Source: CAYPNF01 sp964411985 (GTDB lineage Bacteria > Verrucomicrobiota > Verrucomicrobiia > Limisphaerales > J093). From it: DNA of 64,000 nucleotides. Below, piece by piece: positions 54,961 to 63,744 of the stretch. The notes beneath the pieces are model-generated. The model was not told where the DNA came from, searched no databases, and saw only the letters and a program-made list of their open reading frames with translations. A program made the position numbers and the translations under genes. The stretch is from assembly GCA_964411985.1 (NCBI GenBank), contig CAYPNF010000030.1, positions 40,287-104,286 of the forward strand, read 5' to 3'. Position 1 is the first letter of the stretch. Each line of letters opens with the position of its first letter.

Positions 54961-57744
54961 ATGCGACTTATCTCAGCCACTGTTCGGAACTACAGGATCC
55001 ATCGCGATCAAACCGTAACATTCGACCCGCAGCGGACTCTGATCGGCGGCCCAAACGAGTGCGGGAAGAGCACCTTCGCCGAAGCCGTTCATGCGGCGCT
55101 CTTCCTCAGAGCCAAGATTACTGGCGAGGCTCAGCAGCGTATGGTGTCCAGGGATGGTGGAAACCCAGAAGTCGAGGTCTTTTTTGAAGCAGGAGGAGCG
55201 CACTACTCTTTACAGAAGCGCTTTTATGGCGCGAAAGGCACTGTTACCCTTACCGAGCAGGGGGGGCAGAGCTGGACCAGCGATGAGGCTGAGGAGAAGT
55301 TGGCTAAGTTGCTTCACGTCGAAGCTCCAGTGGGGGGCAAAGGGGCAGCTGATAAGGCCGCGCAACAGTGGGCGCATTTGTGGGCATGGCAGGGTCAGGC
55401 CGGGGAAGATCCATCGGTCCATGCCAACGCGCAGCGGGACGCTCTTCTGGCTCGCCTCAAGACCGAGGGCGGCGCAGCGGCGATGCAATCTATCCTCGAT
55501 GGGGATGTTGCAGCCCAGTTTGCAGTGCTAACCGGCCAGCTCTTCGCCAAGAACGATTCTCCCCGTGCCGGTTCCGACTTGGCGGAGGCTTTACAGGCCC
55601 TCAAGAATGCCACACAGGCCGAAACGGACGCGCGTGTGGCTTGGGATCGGCTACAGCTCGCGAGTGAGAGTTTTGAGCAGGCTACGGCCGAAATCGGTGC
55701 GTGCGGGGAGACCGAGGCAACGCTCGCTTCGGAGAAGAGCGATGTCGAGCTTCGGCTAGCGCGGGTTTCTAAGCTGAGATTGGATGAGGCGACCCAAGTG
55801 GGCGAGGCGAACGCTGCTCGGGAGCGATACGAGAGTCTTGGATCAGCAGACCTGCACATCAAGGAGTGCCGCAAGGAAATCCTGGACCGAGGTCAGCTGA
55901 TCGCTCCCAAGGCGCGGGTTGTGGAGCAGTTGGGTGAAACTGCCAAAAGCAAGAAACTGCAGGCAGAGGCAGCAGCCCGAGCCTTCGACGAGGCGGGTGC
56001 TGGCGTGCATCGGGTCCGGCTTTGCCACGAACTGACGCGCGCTTACTTGCGCTGGTTCGAGTTGACCGACGAAAACAGTCGGCTGGCGACCAAAGCCTCA
56101 AAGGTGCAGAACCTCAGGACTGAGCTCGCTGAGGTGGCAAATCGGCTAGCCGAGCTACCCGAGGTGGATGGTACGAAACTCAAGTTGCTCAACAAATTGG
56201 AGGGCAAATGCTCCGTCGCGGGGGCAGCCCTCGAAGCGATGGCCGCCGGACTCGAGGTGCTCGAATGTTCTGAGCCAGTGAGCGCTGGTCAGACGGCTCT
56301 GACTCCAGGGCAGGTCCAGATTCTGACGGAGGATACTGAAGTTCGGATTGGTTCAGGAGTGCGCTTGCTCGTGAAACCTGGCGGCGGCAGGAGCCTCGCA
56401 GAGGCCAGACATGCGGTGCAGGACGCCCAGCGCGAACTTCAAAAGGCTCTAGATAAACTCGGCGTGTCCACTGTAGCAGTAGCTGCAGACGTCAGCGCCA
56501 GGCGGATGGGAATGGACCAGCGGATAGGGGAAATCAGGGCCAGCCTCGAAGGCCTCGGGGCCGAGGACATCGAATCGGAAATCTCCGCTTCCGAGCGCGC
56601 GATGTCGAGCGCCCGCGCCGACGTTGATCGAATAGGTGCTTTAGTATCGGAATTCACCGCCCCTGCCAATCTAGCGGAGGCGATTGCACTGGACATATCC
56701 CGGCGGGATGAGTTGCACAAGGCTGAAGCTCTGGAGCGTTCCCTTAAGACGGAGCGCGACGCGGCGCTTCAAGGGCAGATGGAAGCAGAAACCACCCTTG
56801 AAAGAGAGAAGGCCGCCCTCGATAAAGAGCAGAGGGAAATCGAGGGCCAGAAGGCTCAGTTGAAGGTCCTGCTCCAGACGCATGGTGATGATGGTCCTCG
56901 AGAACAGAAGCTACAGGAGTACTCCCAGGCAAACAGCAAGGCCAGAGATGCACTCGGCGTTACGAAAGCCGCGCTGGAGGAACTCCAGCCTGAATTGCTT
57001 GAAGGTCGAAAACGTCGCTGCGATCGAGCCCTAGTGGAGACTCAAAGACAGCTTGCGGAATGGGGGAGCAAGCTGGCTGTCGCACGGAACACTCTTGTTT
57101 CTGACGGTGTCACCGATCCCAAGGGAGCTTTAGCCGAGGCGGGGGCAAGAGCTCGGTCGGCTGAAGCGCATTGTAGAACGGTCGAGCGTCGGGCAAGGGC
57201 AATCCAACTCTTGCATCGGTTGTTTTTGGAGGAACAGCGCAACTTGGCTGACCAGTTTACCAGGCCACTTGCTGAAGCGATCTCCCGCTACCTCCAATGT
57301 TTGTTCGGGCCGGATGCCCGTGCCGTCGTCACGCTGGAAGACAACGTGTTCAGCGGCATGGAAATCGCGCGGCCCAGCCAGGGTTTTGGGGGCTTCGGCT
57401 TCGAAACGTTGAGTGGCGGGACCAAGGAGCAGTTGGCTGCCGCCGTCAGGCTCGCCATGGCCGAAGTGCTTGCCTCGGATCATCAAGGATGTCTGCCACT
57501 TGTGTTTGATGATGCGTTCGCTTTTTCGGACCCACAACGGGTGAAGACGCTCCAGGGTATGCTGGACTTTGCCGCCGAGCGCGGTCTGCAGATCATAATC
57601 CTTACGTGTAATCCGGCCGATTACACCATGCTTGGCGCCAAGCAGACTCTTCTGGAGCCTGCGAAATCGAGGATACCTTCCCAGTTGCCCACACACATCG
57701 CCAAGTCTGCTGACCAGGCTGGCTCGGTGATTCGGTCCAGTTAA
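54961..57744 (+). CDS. SbcC/YhaN-like SMC ATPase
   Basis: The product is about 927 residues from MRLISATVRNYRIHRDQTV; a longer frame reaching 54880 overlaps the partner gene. Walker A reads GGPNECGKSTFAEA (about 27-40). Two long coiled-coil arms follow, with a beta-rich insert near the middle (VQILTEDTEVRIGSGVRLLV). The signature motif is LSGGTKEQLAAAVRLAMAEV and Walker B is LPLVFDDAFAFSD. I see no C-x-x-C zinc hook, so the arm tip differs from Rad50/SbcC and fits YhaN better. With the upstream nuclease it should process blocked or broken DNA ends. It lies next to recCBD on the same strand. Confidence 0.85.
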   Translation: MRLISATVRNYRIHRDQTVTFDPQRTLIGGPNECGKSTFAEAVHAALFLRAKITGEAQQRMVSRDGGNPEVEVFFEAGGAHYSLQKRFYGAKGTVTLTEQGGQSWTSDEAEEKLAKLLHVEAPVGGKGAADKAAQQWAHLWAWQGQAGEDPSVHANAQRDALLARLKTEGGAAAMQSILDGDVAAQFAVLTGQLFAKNDSPRAGSDLAEALQALKNATQAETDARVAWDRLQLASESFEQATAEIGACGETEATLASEKSDVELRLARVSKLRLDEATQVGEANAARERYESLGSADLHIKECRKEILDRGQLIAPKARVVEQLGETAKSKKLQAEAAARAFDEAGAGVHRVRLCHELTRAYLRWFELTDENSRLATKASKVQNLRTELAEVANRLAELPEVDGTKLKLLNKLEGKCSVAGAALEAMAAGLEVLECSEPVSAGQTALTPGQVQILTEDTEVRIGSGVRLLVKPGGGRSLAEARHAVQDAQRELQKALDKLGVSTVAVAADVSARRMGMDQRIGEIRASLEGLGAEDIESEISASERAMSSARADVDRIGALVSEFTAPANLAEAIALDISRRDELHKAEALERSLKTERDAALQGQMEAETTLEREKAALDKEQREIEGQKAQLKVLLQTHGDDGPREQKLQEYSQANSKARDALGVTKAALEELQPELLEGRKRRCDRALVETQRQLAEWGSKLAVARNTLVSDGVTDPKGALAEAGARARSAEAHCRTVERRARAIQLLHRLFLEEQRNLADQFTRPLAEAISRYLQCLFGPDARAVVTLEDNVFSGMEIARPSQGFGGFGFETLSGGTKEQLAAAVRLAMAEVLASDHQGCLPLVFDDAFAFSDPQRVKTLQGMLDFAAERGLQIIILTCNPADYTMLGAKQTLLEPAKSRIPSQLPTHIAKSADQAGSVIRSS

Positions 57745-58029
57745 ACTGAGAAGATGAGCACACTTTTGAAGTCGCCTAAGGACGTCCGCAGGAGACAGTG
57801 CCGACCGGGAAGCTTGAAGCAGTCCCGAGGGGAGGGTGGACGTTCTTGGGGAGCTGCCGCGTCAGTCGGTGTCGAATGGATGCTCAAGATGGGTTCGACC
57901 ACTCAGCCTAGGCGTGTCCCACCCGTTTCTTTGCACCGAACCAAAGGCACAGCGACTCCAGCGCCGCCAGATTGACTGGAAAGGCTATCGCTTATACACT
58001 TGCTAGCATCCGATCCTCATAATCCAGCT

Positions 58030-58575
58030 ATGAAAGATAATCTCGAGATTCGCACGGTACGCCTCCACTTGCACGGCGACCTACTTCAGATCCTAACCCG
58101 CCGAAGCGATGAAGAGGCCGAGGATCGAGGTGAGAGGATATTTATCGAGTATTTTCAGAGTGCTCTGGATTTTATCGCGGTATTCGAGTTTCCCGAGCAG
58201 GTCGATGCGTTGCGGGCTGTGCTCCAGTCCGGCAAGTTCTGCGAATTCGACCGGCGCTACCGAGATATCGATTGCTGGCGTCAGACTTCAGCGGAAGGAA
58301 CGAGTTACGCGCACGATGCGGTTTTCGGCATCGTGGACTGCCCTGACGAATGGAAGCCCGCGACATTGCCTGACGACTGGGGAGACTCTTTCTCCGACGA
58401 GAATGACTCCTTCGAAGCTTGCGAGGGTGCGGCGGCCGCGGGCAAATCGCTGTTCAAGGCCGACCTAACTTACAGGGATGGCAACTGTGAGATTTGGTCA
58501 CCCGCCACACCCATGGAATTGACCGCGGTTCTGAATCGGTGGCCCGATTTGCGGGAGGCGCTTTCGCTTGCCTGA
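58030..58575 (+). CDS. Acidic hypothetical protein
   Basis: The 181-residue protein is strongly acidic and has no signal peptide. Its parts include an N-terminal strand IRTVRLHLHGDLLQIL, a helix ERIFIEYFQSALDFIAVFEF, an acidic central region with DDWGDSFSDENDSFEACEG and a C-terminal helix LTAVLNRWPDLREALS. I do not recognise it. A CATAAT box lies 6 bp before the ATG, and TTGCTA lies 12 bp before that box. This is the same geometry as the shared promoter but with a poor match (TGCTA for TGTCA). A leaderless mRNA is likely. Confidence 0.6.
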   Translation: MKDNLEIRTVRLHLHGDLLQILTRRSDEEAEDRGERIFIEYFQSALDFIAVFEFPEQVDALRAVLQSGKFCEFDRRYRDIDCWRQTSAEGTSYAHDAVFGIVDCPDEWKPATLPDDWGDSFSDENDSFEACEGAAAAGKSLFKADLTYRDGNCEIWSPATPMELTAVLNRWPDLREALSLA

Positions 58576-59201
58576 GGAGGTCATGCTGTCCGCCGGGCAT
58601 TCTCCCGGTTGCGCCGATGAAGGCCAGGGCTTAGTTCGGCAGTGCTGAGGTATCTCGGTAGCCTGCCCACGTTGGCGGGCGCCGGTCGCTTTCCGCTCCT
58701 GGGTTACCCGTTGTTTACGCATCGATAGGGACGTCTATTACCGCTCCCAAGCCCCTAAGCCAAGCCCGTTGTCCGACTTCTCGTCCCGGCCTTCCAATCC
58801 AGTGCGGTTTTGTGACAACGGTGGAAACAAACCGATCCAGTCGGTGCACGCCCAGAGCCCGGAGTTAGGGACCGAGGCTCACTTTCGTTGAGGCTGGCCA
58901 TGCTCATCGCCAAGACGCGAAGCGCTGCGTTCTACGTCGCCCAGTTGGTCGATAAGTTTGCGATAAAGGGAGCTGAATGGGGAGAGCGAGACCAATTCGG
59001 GTTCACCTCAACGGATTGGACTGTCTGCTGCGAACGTCTCGGAGGGTCATAGCCGATCATGGATAACGCGCCGTTCCGATTCCAGTCCCAGGATGTAGCA
59101 ACTCGCCTGGAGGCTTTTCGTCAGTCCCCCTGGTCCGGAAGGGTCCCCCTGTAGAGTGCCAGTTATATTTCGCGGGAGGGTGAAGGATTAGTTGGCATTG
59201 A
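58576..59201. other. Degraded or non-coding stretch with short frames
   Basis: About 625 bases. The most protein-like frame is a 50-codon one at 58900-59052 (MLIAKTRSAAFYVAQLVDKF at its start, ending CCERLGGS), too short to name. No RNA gene or repeat was seen. Confidence 0.35.
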
Positions 59202-59605
59202 ACAAGTGAGACACAAGAATGCACCAGAGCCAGTTCTTCGCTGGCCGTTTCCTTTGCGAAAGCCGAAGTCGGCGAGAGTAGCACCTCCGAATCGCCGGAG
59301 AGCGTGATCGAAGACACTAGCCAGAGGCTGAGACTTCCCAACGTCGCTTCGTTCGCGATAGTAAGCCAAGTAAGCTCTGAACCCTGTTTGCCACTAATGA
59401 TGCCTACTACTTTGGAATCATCGCGCCGGTTACCATCGGCACAAACCAAAGCACGAGAGTCTACGCTTCGGTGATGGTGCATGTTCGAGATAGAATAATC
59501 CACTTGGGGGCGGCTGCGGGATACAGCGGTGAGGCGAGCCTGCGATGGGTGGCTCAGGCAACAAAAGACTGGGTCGAGGACATCCGGATTGCAGACGCAC
59601 CCTAG
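59202..59605 (+). pseudogene. Frameshifted remnant of an unknown protein
   Basis: Two frames join well by eye. The first (from 59202) holds SSSLAVSFAKAEVGESSTSE and SQRLRLPNVASFAIVSQV. The second (open from 59381, stop at 59603-59605) holds ATNDAYYFGIIAPVTIGTNQ, STRVYASVMVHVRDRIIHLG and ATKDWVEDIRIADAP. They overlap at about 59381-59470, where a single frameshift would unite them. No start codon is evident. I do not recognise the family; it could instead be two chance frames. Confidence 0.4.
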
Positions 59606-59736
59606 CGCCTATGGCGGGTAGCCGCTCCACGGCAAGGCAGCCCAAGCGGCCTTACTGCAAAAACCTCTGAATCGCGATGCAGAGTGGGGGTTTCTGCCTG
59701 GCGGTCGAGGAGTCCTCCGTATATCTTCCAGGCCGG

Positions 59737-60288
59737 ATGTACTACTTTGCGTGCGGGTCGAATATGCTGCGTGAGCGCCTCAAGGAGCGAGAGGTGGGTG
59801 TTCGTGATGATGGTCGGCCAGCGCAAGTTGCCGGATACAGTTTGTCCTTCAATAGACGAAGCGTCGATGGTTCCAGTAAGGCAAACCTGATGCCTACGCC
59901 TGGCGCATCCGCCTGGGGGGGCTTATTCTCCGCTGATCCAGGCCGTCTAGGCAAACTCGATAGTGCCGAAGGAGCCCCTAATCATTACCAACGCTCGACT
60001 GTGTCTGTTCGTGTCGACACACGTGACTATGAGGCTGAGATCTACCTTGCCCAGCCTGATAAGATGTTGTTATCCTCCGAAAGCCTTAGGCCTTGGGATT
60101 CGTATCTTGCGCTCGCGCTAGGAGGTGCCACGCAATGCCCTGGGCTCCCTGCGGACTGGGTTCGCCGCGTCCGGAGACTTGGCACTCCCTGGCAAACCAG
60201 CGAGCCAACAACGGAGGGGCATAAAGATGCAGTAAGACAATTGGCCGCAGCTGGCTATCGGCAATGGAGGGAACTCCTGGACGGCTAG
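59737..60288 (+). CDS. Gamma-glutamylcyclotransferase-fold (AIG2-like) protein
   Basis: The 183-residue protein has the GGCT fold signature. It begins MYYFACGSNML, the substrate-binding loop that follows the first strand. Later it has GYSLSFNRRS, GGLFSADPGRLGKLDSAEGA, with the Glu expected to act as general acid/base, and HYQRSTVSVRV. Such enzymes release 5-oxoproline from gamma-glutamyl peptides, or act on other gamma-glutamyl amines. The ATG at 59737 is chosen because the fold starts there, although the frame is open to 59677. It stands alone between a degraded region and an unrelated gene. Confidence 0.8.
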   Translation: MYYFACGSNMLRERLKEREVGVRDDGRPAQVAGYSLSFNRRSVDGSSKANLMPTPGASAWGGLFSADPGRLGKLDSAEGAPNHYQRSTVSVRVDTRDYEAEIYLAQPDKMLLSSESLRPWDSYLALALGGATQCPGLPADWVRRVRRLGTPWQTSEPTTEGHKDAVRQLAAAGYRQWRELLDG

Positions 60289-60375
60289 GGCGCAGGCTCG
60301 TCTTCGGGCCTTGATTTCTCCCGCTGAAGTATCCTTCGGGTCCGTGCCAATTAATATCGACCCGCCGTCCCCGGG

Positions 60376-61164
60376 ATGGCTATCCTTGCACCAATGCGAT
60401 CCGAAGGCGCGAAACGGATGGTGAAAGCGGTCGAGGAAGCCACTGGCTACCGAGTCGCCATCGATACCATTGAGGGTATCGCCGACGATGCGCAGATGAT
60501 CTCGGCTCGGCCGGAAATGCCTGTTCACTCCATACGAGTCAACTCCCTACGCCTGGTCCATGCCGAGTATATCGTCGCCGTTCAGTGTTCCCTCCTTCTT
60601 CAACTCTGGTCGGATCCCGCCCGGATCCCAGTGTTTTCCCCGGTGAGCGAAAAAGTGAAGTTCCTGGCGGACCGGCTGGCTAAACGGGCCGGGTTGGCTA
60701 AGCTCCCACGTCCAACGGCGGAACAAACCGCTGGCCAACTCGCGCTGGGAGTTCTGAATCAGCTTCGTGCCATGCCCCTGGAGATATCCGTCACCAACAC
60801 GTGTCTGGAGACTTGCCCGGATCTTCAGGAGATCCAGGCGGACTTCGTCAATGCGGCCCTGCGGCAACTCTCCGAAATCCTCACCCCAGCACGCCGAGGG
60901 TTTGTTCCAGAGGAGGTGTGGCGGTGCTGTGTCTCCATGAACGCGACCATGGCGCTCAACTGGTCTGGGCGGCAGCAGACGCCTTTGCCAATGCTGCCAT
61001 ATTCCAGCTTGGGTTTTGACCTGGTCGCTGGCGAATTGCTTGGCGATGTGAAATGTCACCCAGAACGTTCCTCCAAGGTTTACGTTGAGACGGTCAACGC
61101 TTGGGCGCAGCGGTTGGGGTTGCGCGGAATGTACTCTTGGGAGTACAGAAATGGCCATAAGTGA
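60376..61164 (+). CDS. Hypothetical protein coupled to a TPR protein
   Basis: The 262-residue protein is mainly helical, with a hydrophobic central helix HAEYIVAVQCSLLLQLW. A segment with paired Cys follows (NTCLETCPDLQEIQADFVNA), and the C-terminal part is conserved-looking (LPYSSLGFDLVAGELLGDVK). It does not match a family I can name. No signal peptide is present. Its stop overlaps the GTG start of the next gene (GTGA), so the two proteins are made together and may interact. A second start at 60394 is possible. Confidence 0.6.
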   Translation: MAILAPMRSEGAKRMVKAVEEATGYRVAIDTIEGIADDAQMISARPEMPVHSIRVNSLRLVHAEYIVAVQCSLLLQLWSDPARIPVFSPVSEKVKFLADRLAKRAGLAKLPRPTAEQTAGQLALGVLNQLRAMPLEISVTNTCLETCPDLQEIQADFVNAALRQLSEILTPARRGFVPEEVWRCCVSMNATMALNWSGRQQTPLPMLPYSSLGFDLVAGELLGDVKCHPERSSKVYVETVNAWAQRLGLRGMYSWEYRNGHK

Positions 61165-62258
61165 CACCTGAAGCTTTCCAGTTCTCGATCGCACTCGCGG
61201 ACTTCGACCTCAGCAAGCTGCCCTTTGCCTCAGAGCTTTTGCGGTCGGATCCGAAGTTGCTCACGGAGGCCATCACCCGGTATTACGTGGATTTCTTCCG
61301 CCCGTTAGGGGGGCATGCGGCCTTCTCAGTAAGCGACGACACAATCCAGGTTGCCTGGAATCCCGGTGGTGAGGACCCGCTGGAGGCAATCATGCGTGAA
61401 GCTCTCCGGCTGCTTCGGAAGCAGGACTATCGGTCGGCCCAGGTGCTGCTGCAGGCTCTGCATGCTCGATTCCCCGATGATCAAAGGCTTCTCTACAATT
61501 ACGGGATGCTGCTCAGCGATCAAGGCAAGCTCGACGAGGCTGAAGGACTGCTCCGACGCCTCGCTGAACGTCACCCTTCGGATGCGAACGGCTGGACAGC
61601 ATTGGGAGTGGTCCTGTCTCGCCAGCACCGAGCTGAGGAGGCCGTTGCAGCCTTCAGACGTGCCCTTGCTATTGACGCGAGCAATTCCCACGCCCTGAGG
61701 AATCTGGGTGCCCTGGTTGCCAAGACGTCTCCGGCGGATGCCCTTTCGCTCTTTGAACAGGCGGTTTCCCTGTCACCAGAGGACACCCGAAGCCTCTTCG
61801 CGATGGGCCAGTGCCTCTATACGCTCGAGCGCCTCCAAGAGTCGGATGGGTTCCTAAAGCGGTGCATCGAGCTGGAACCCTTGTCCGAGGTTGCGAACCA
61901 GGCTCGGGGTACTCGTACCCTCATCGCCGAACGGTTGCTACGGAAGGCCACTGATGACAGGACACGCCCTGACGCCATCCTTTACTGTCTGTCTGCCCTA
62001 AAACGATTCCGTGCACTTGGCATGCCGGAAACCAAGGCAGTAGTGCTGGAGATCGCCATGCTGGGACGAAGTGGCCTCGACATCAATGACCCGGAACCCA
62101 AGTACACGCTGAAGAGTCTCGCAGGGAAGTTCAGTGGCTTACAGCTTGTTTCCTACATGTACACCGGGCTCAAGTTGTTCGCCCCGGAACAGGATCCTGG
62201 CATTGATTTGTCCAAAGAGTACGGCGAAGCGCAAGCGCTGCTCGAAAAAGGGATTTAG
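61161..62258 (+). CDS. TPR-repeat protein
   Basis: The 365-residue protein has TPR-like repeats at about 70-240, for example LLYNYGMLLSDQGKLDEAEG, NGWTALGVVLSRQHRAEEAV and HALRNLGALVAKTSPADALS. The C-terminal 100 residues are helical and unassigned. TPR proteins scaffold other proteins. It starts with GTG overlapping the upstream stop, so its partner is most likely the 262-residue protein. Confidence 0.75.
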   Translation: MTPEAFQFSIALADFDLSKLPFASELLRSDPKLLTEAITRYYVDFFRPLGGHAAFSVSDDTIQVAWNPGGEDPLEAIMREALRLLRKQDYRSAQVLLQALHARFPDDQRLLYNYGMLLSDQGKLDEAEGLLRRLAERHPSDANGWTALGVVLSRQHRAEEAVAAFRRALAIDASNSHALRNLGALVAKTSPADALSLFEQAVSLSPEDTRSLFAMGQCLYTLERLQESDGFLKRCIELEPLSEVANQARGTRTLIAERLLRKATDDRTRPDAILYCLSALKRFRALGMPETKAVVLEIAMLGRSGLDINDPEPKYTLKSLAGKFSGLQLVSYMYTGLKLFAPEQDPGIDLSKEYGEAQALLEKGI

Positions 62259-62366
62259 AATCAGTTCGGCTCCGTCGGCCTCGGTTCATGGTGGTGGCGA
62301 GTCCTCGAGGAACCGGATTCAAATCGGCCCCAGTCTCGCCTGACAGTCTCGCGCCTACCTCGTACT

Positions 62367-62570
62367 CTACTTCGACCTGGTAGCGGGCATTCTTGGACTG
62401 GCCTCATGCCAAAACAGCGAGATCCACTCCCTGGCTTGTTGTTGGTCTTCATGGGTGCCGCCCCGCAACTCCACCTTGCCATCTTGGCTCCGTAGAAGCC
62501 TTGCCTGGCCAAAAGATGCGATGATTTCCTGCTCCGGGCGCATCGACTCTAACATTCGCGATAGTCTCAT
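62367..62570 (-). CDS. Small conserved protein with EWISLF motif
   Basis: The 67-residue protein begins MRLSRMLESMRPEQEIIAS. It contains FGQARLLRSQDGKVELRGGT and AREWISLFWHEA, strands followed by a helix. I recall similar small proteins in other Verrucomicrobia but know no function. Its promoter carries ATGTCC 12 bp before TATACT, and its ATG follows 7 bp after the -10. The frame had to be chosen from several overlapping ones; the promoter supports this one. Confidence 0.55.
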   Translation of the reverse strand: MRLSRMLESMRPEQEIIASFGQARLLRSQDGKVELRGGTHEDQQQAREWISLFWHEASPRMPATRSK

Positions 62571-62577
62571 GCCCGCG

Positions 62578-62601
62578 AGTATAGGGGAGGGGATTGGACA
62601 T
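62578..62601 (-). promoter_or_regulatory. TGTCC-N12-TAnnnT promoter of the small protein
   Basis: On the minus strand ATGTCC (62601-62596) is followed by 12 bases and TATACT (62583-62578). The ATG is at 62570, 7 bases after the -10, predicting a leaderless mRNA. The left half of the dyad is not conserved here. Confidence 0.55.
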
Positions 62602-62792
62602 CTGTGGGGATACCCTACAGGTAGACGGAGTGATTGTCGTCTGGTTCCACTCCTGATCCAAGGGAAGACATGGTTGAGGTGCGCGCCCTCATCCCCCTGG
62701 AGGTTGAGCGGTAGTTTGCGGAGGTCGGTCGGGGAGAATTCTTTGGATTCCCTTGACCCAGGGGACCCGCGCTGATAGCTACTCCATCCATC
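62602..62792. other. Short intergenic stretch
   Basis: About 190 bases between the divergent small-protein promoter and the next plus-strand gene. A 106-codon plus frame (62455-62775) overlaps the small gene and its promoter and is a shadow. Confidence 0.35.
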
Positions 62793-63704
62793 GTGATCGA
62801 TGAATCACTCTGGAGAATTGTCAGAGGCTTTTGCTGTGACAACTCGGGGAACCCCCGGGCGATCGATGCCTTTGGACGACTGTTGGACGATGACCAGGAG
62901 GAGGTGATCCGTCGGCGCGTGCGCAAATGGGATGATCAGGCTCTCGAGACTCTGTGCTTCCTCATTACCAGCACGGTGGACACGATCGATAATCCCGACA
63001 GATCTTATAGTTGGATCCAGTGTCAGGGGCTGTATCTCACTGGCACCGGAGCCTCCCTCCGCGGATTAGGAAAACAGGAAATCCCCCAGGACCTCCGGGC
63101 ATGGGCGGTCACCCGCTTACCCAAGAAAGTGAAGGATCTCGTGATTCCGGGCAGCCACATTGTTCCGGTCACCTGGGTTCATGGGTTTTCCTGGAAACAG
63201 TGGCGCGAGGGTCTGGCCCAGGAAGCGGCCATGTACCAAAAGGCGTCGCCCGTCCTACCCGTGCAGGCCGAGGAAGCCCAGGCTTGGATGTGGCCACTTT
63301 TCGTGAGGAAGGAGATTGCGGACATCGACTGGTCCGCGGTTGAAAGTGAGTCACCGGTCACGGAGTTGGGGAAAAGCCTGTCCAAATCCCTCCGCAAGAT
63401 CCTCCTGCAACTCCATGGGAAGCTGCCTGAGGATGTGTGCATCCATCCCATTACCGCCCCGGCACACAGTTGCTGGACGCACGGCAAGGTGATTGCCTTT
63501 TATGACTGGCTCTCCTCAGGGATGGCCGCCGCCGCTTCCCATTACAAGAAGGTCTATCCTGTAGAGGCGCCCTCGAAAGGCTCAGTTCAGGTCAGACTCG
63601 CTGAGACCGATCAGGTCCTGGCCGAGCTGCGGGCGGATCCCTCTTTTCCGGTGGATGGGACGGGTCTGGTGATTTCGACCCTGCTGGGTAGTCGAGTCGC
63701 ATGA
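62793..63704 (+). CDS. Hypothetical protein
   Basis: The 303-residue protein, with a GTG start at 62793, is not recognised. It is helical, with a Trp- and charge-rich centre (WVHGFSWKQWREGLAQEAAM, MWPLFVRKEIADIDWSAVES). A C-terminal section contains PITAPAHSCWTHGKVIAFYD and a Ser/Lys-rich end. No membrane segment or signal peptide is seen. The next gene starts 40 bases downstream, so they may be co-transcribed. Confidence 0.6.
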   Translation: MIDESLWRIVRGFCCDNSGNPRAIDAFGRLLDDDQEEVIRRRVRKWDDQALETLCFLITSTVDTIDNPDRSYSWIQCQGLYLTGTGASLRGLGKQEIPQDLRAWAVTRLPKKVKDLVIPGSHIVPVTWVHGFSWKQWREGLAQEAAMYQKASPVLPVQAEEAQAWMWPLFVRKEIADIDWSAVESESPVTELGKSLSKSLRKILLQLHGKLPEDVCIHPITAPAHSCWTHGKVIAFYDWLSSGMAAAASHYKKVYPVEAPSKGSVQVRLAETDQVLAELRADPSFPVDGTGLVISTLLGSRVA

Positions 63705-63744
63705 GTGACAGCTCTTCAGAAAGGAGCCCATTTCCCAGGCCTAT

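Noticed and set aside
57754..57975. 73-codon ORF 9 bp after the SMC ATPase gene
   Set aside because: Strongly basic low-complexity sequence without hydrophobic core; looks non-coding.
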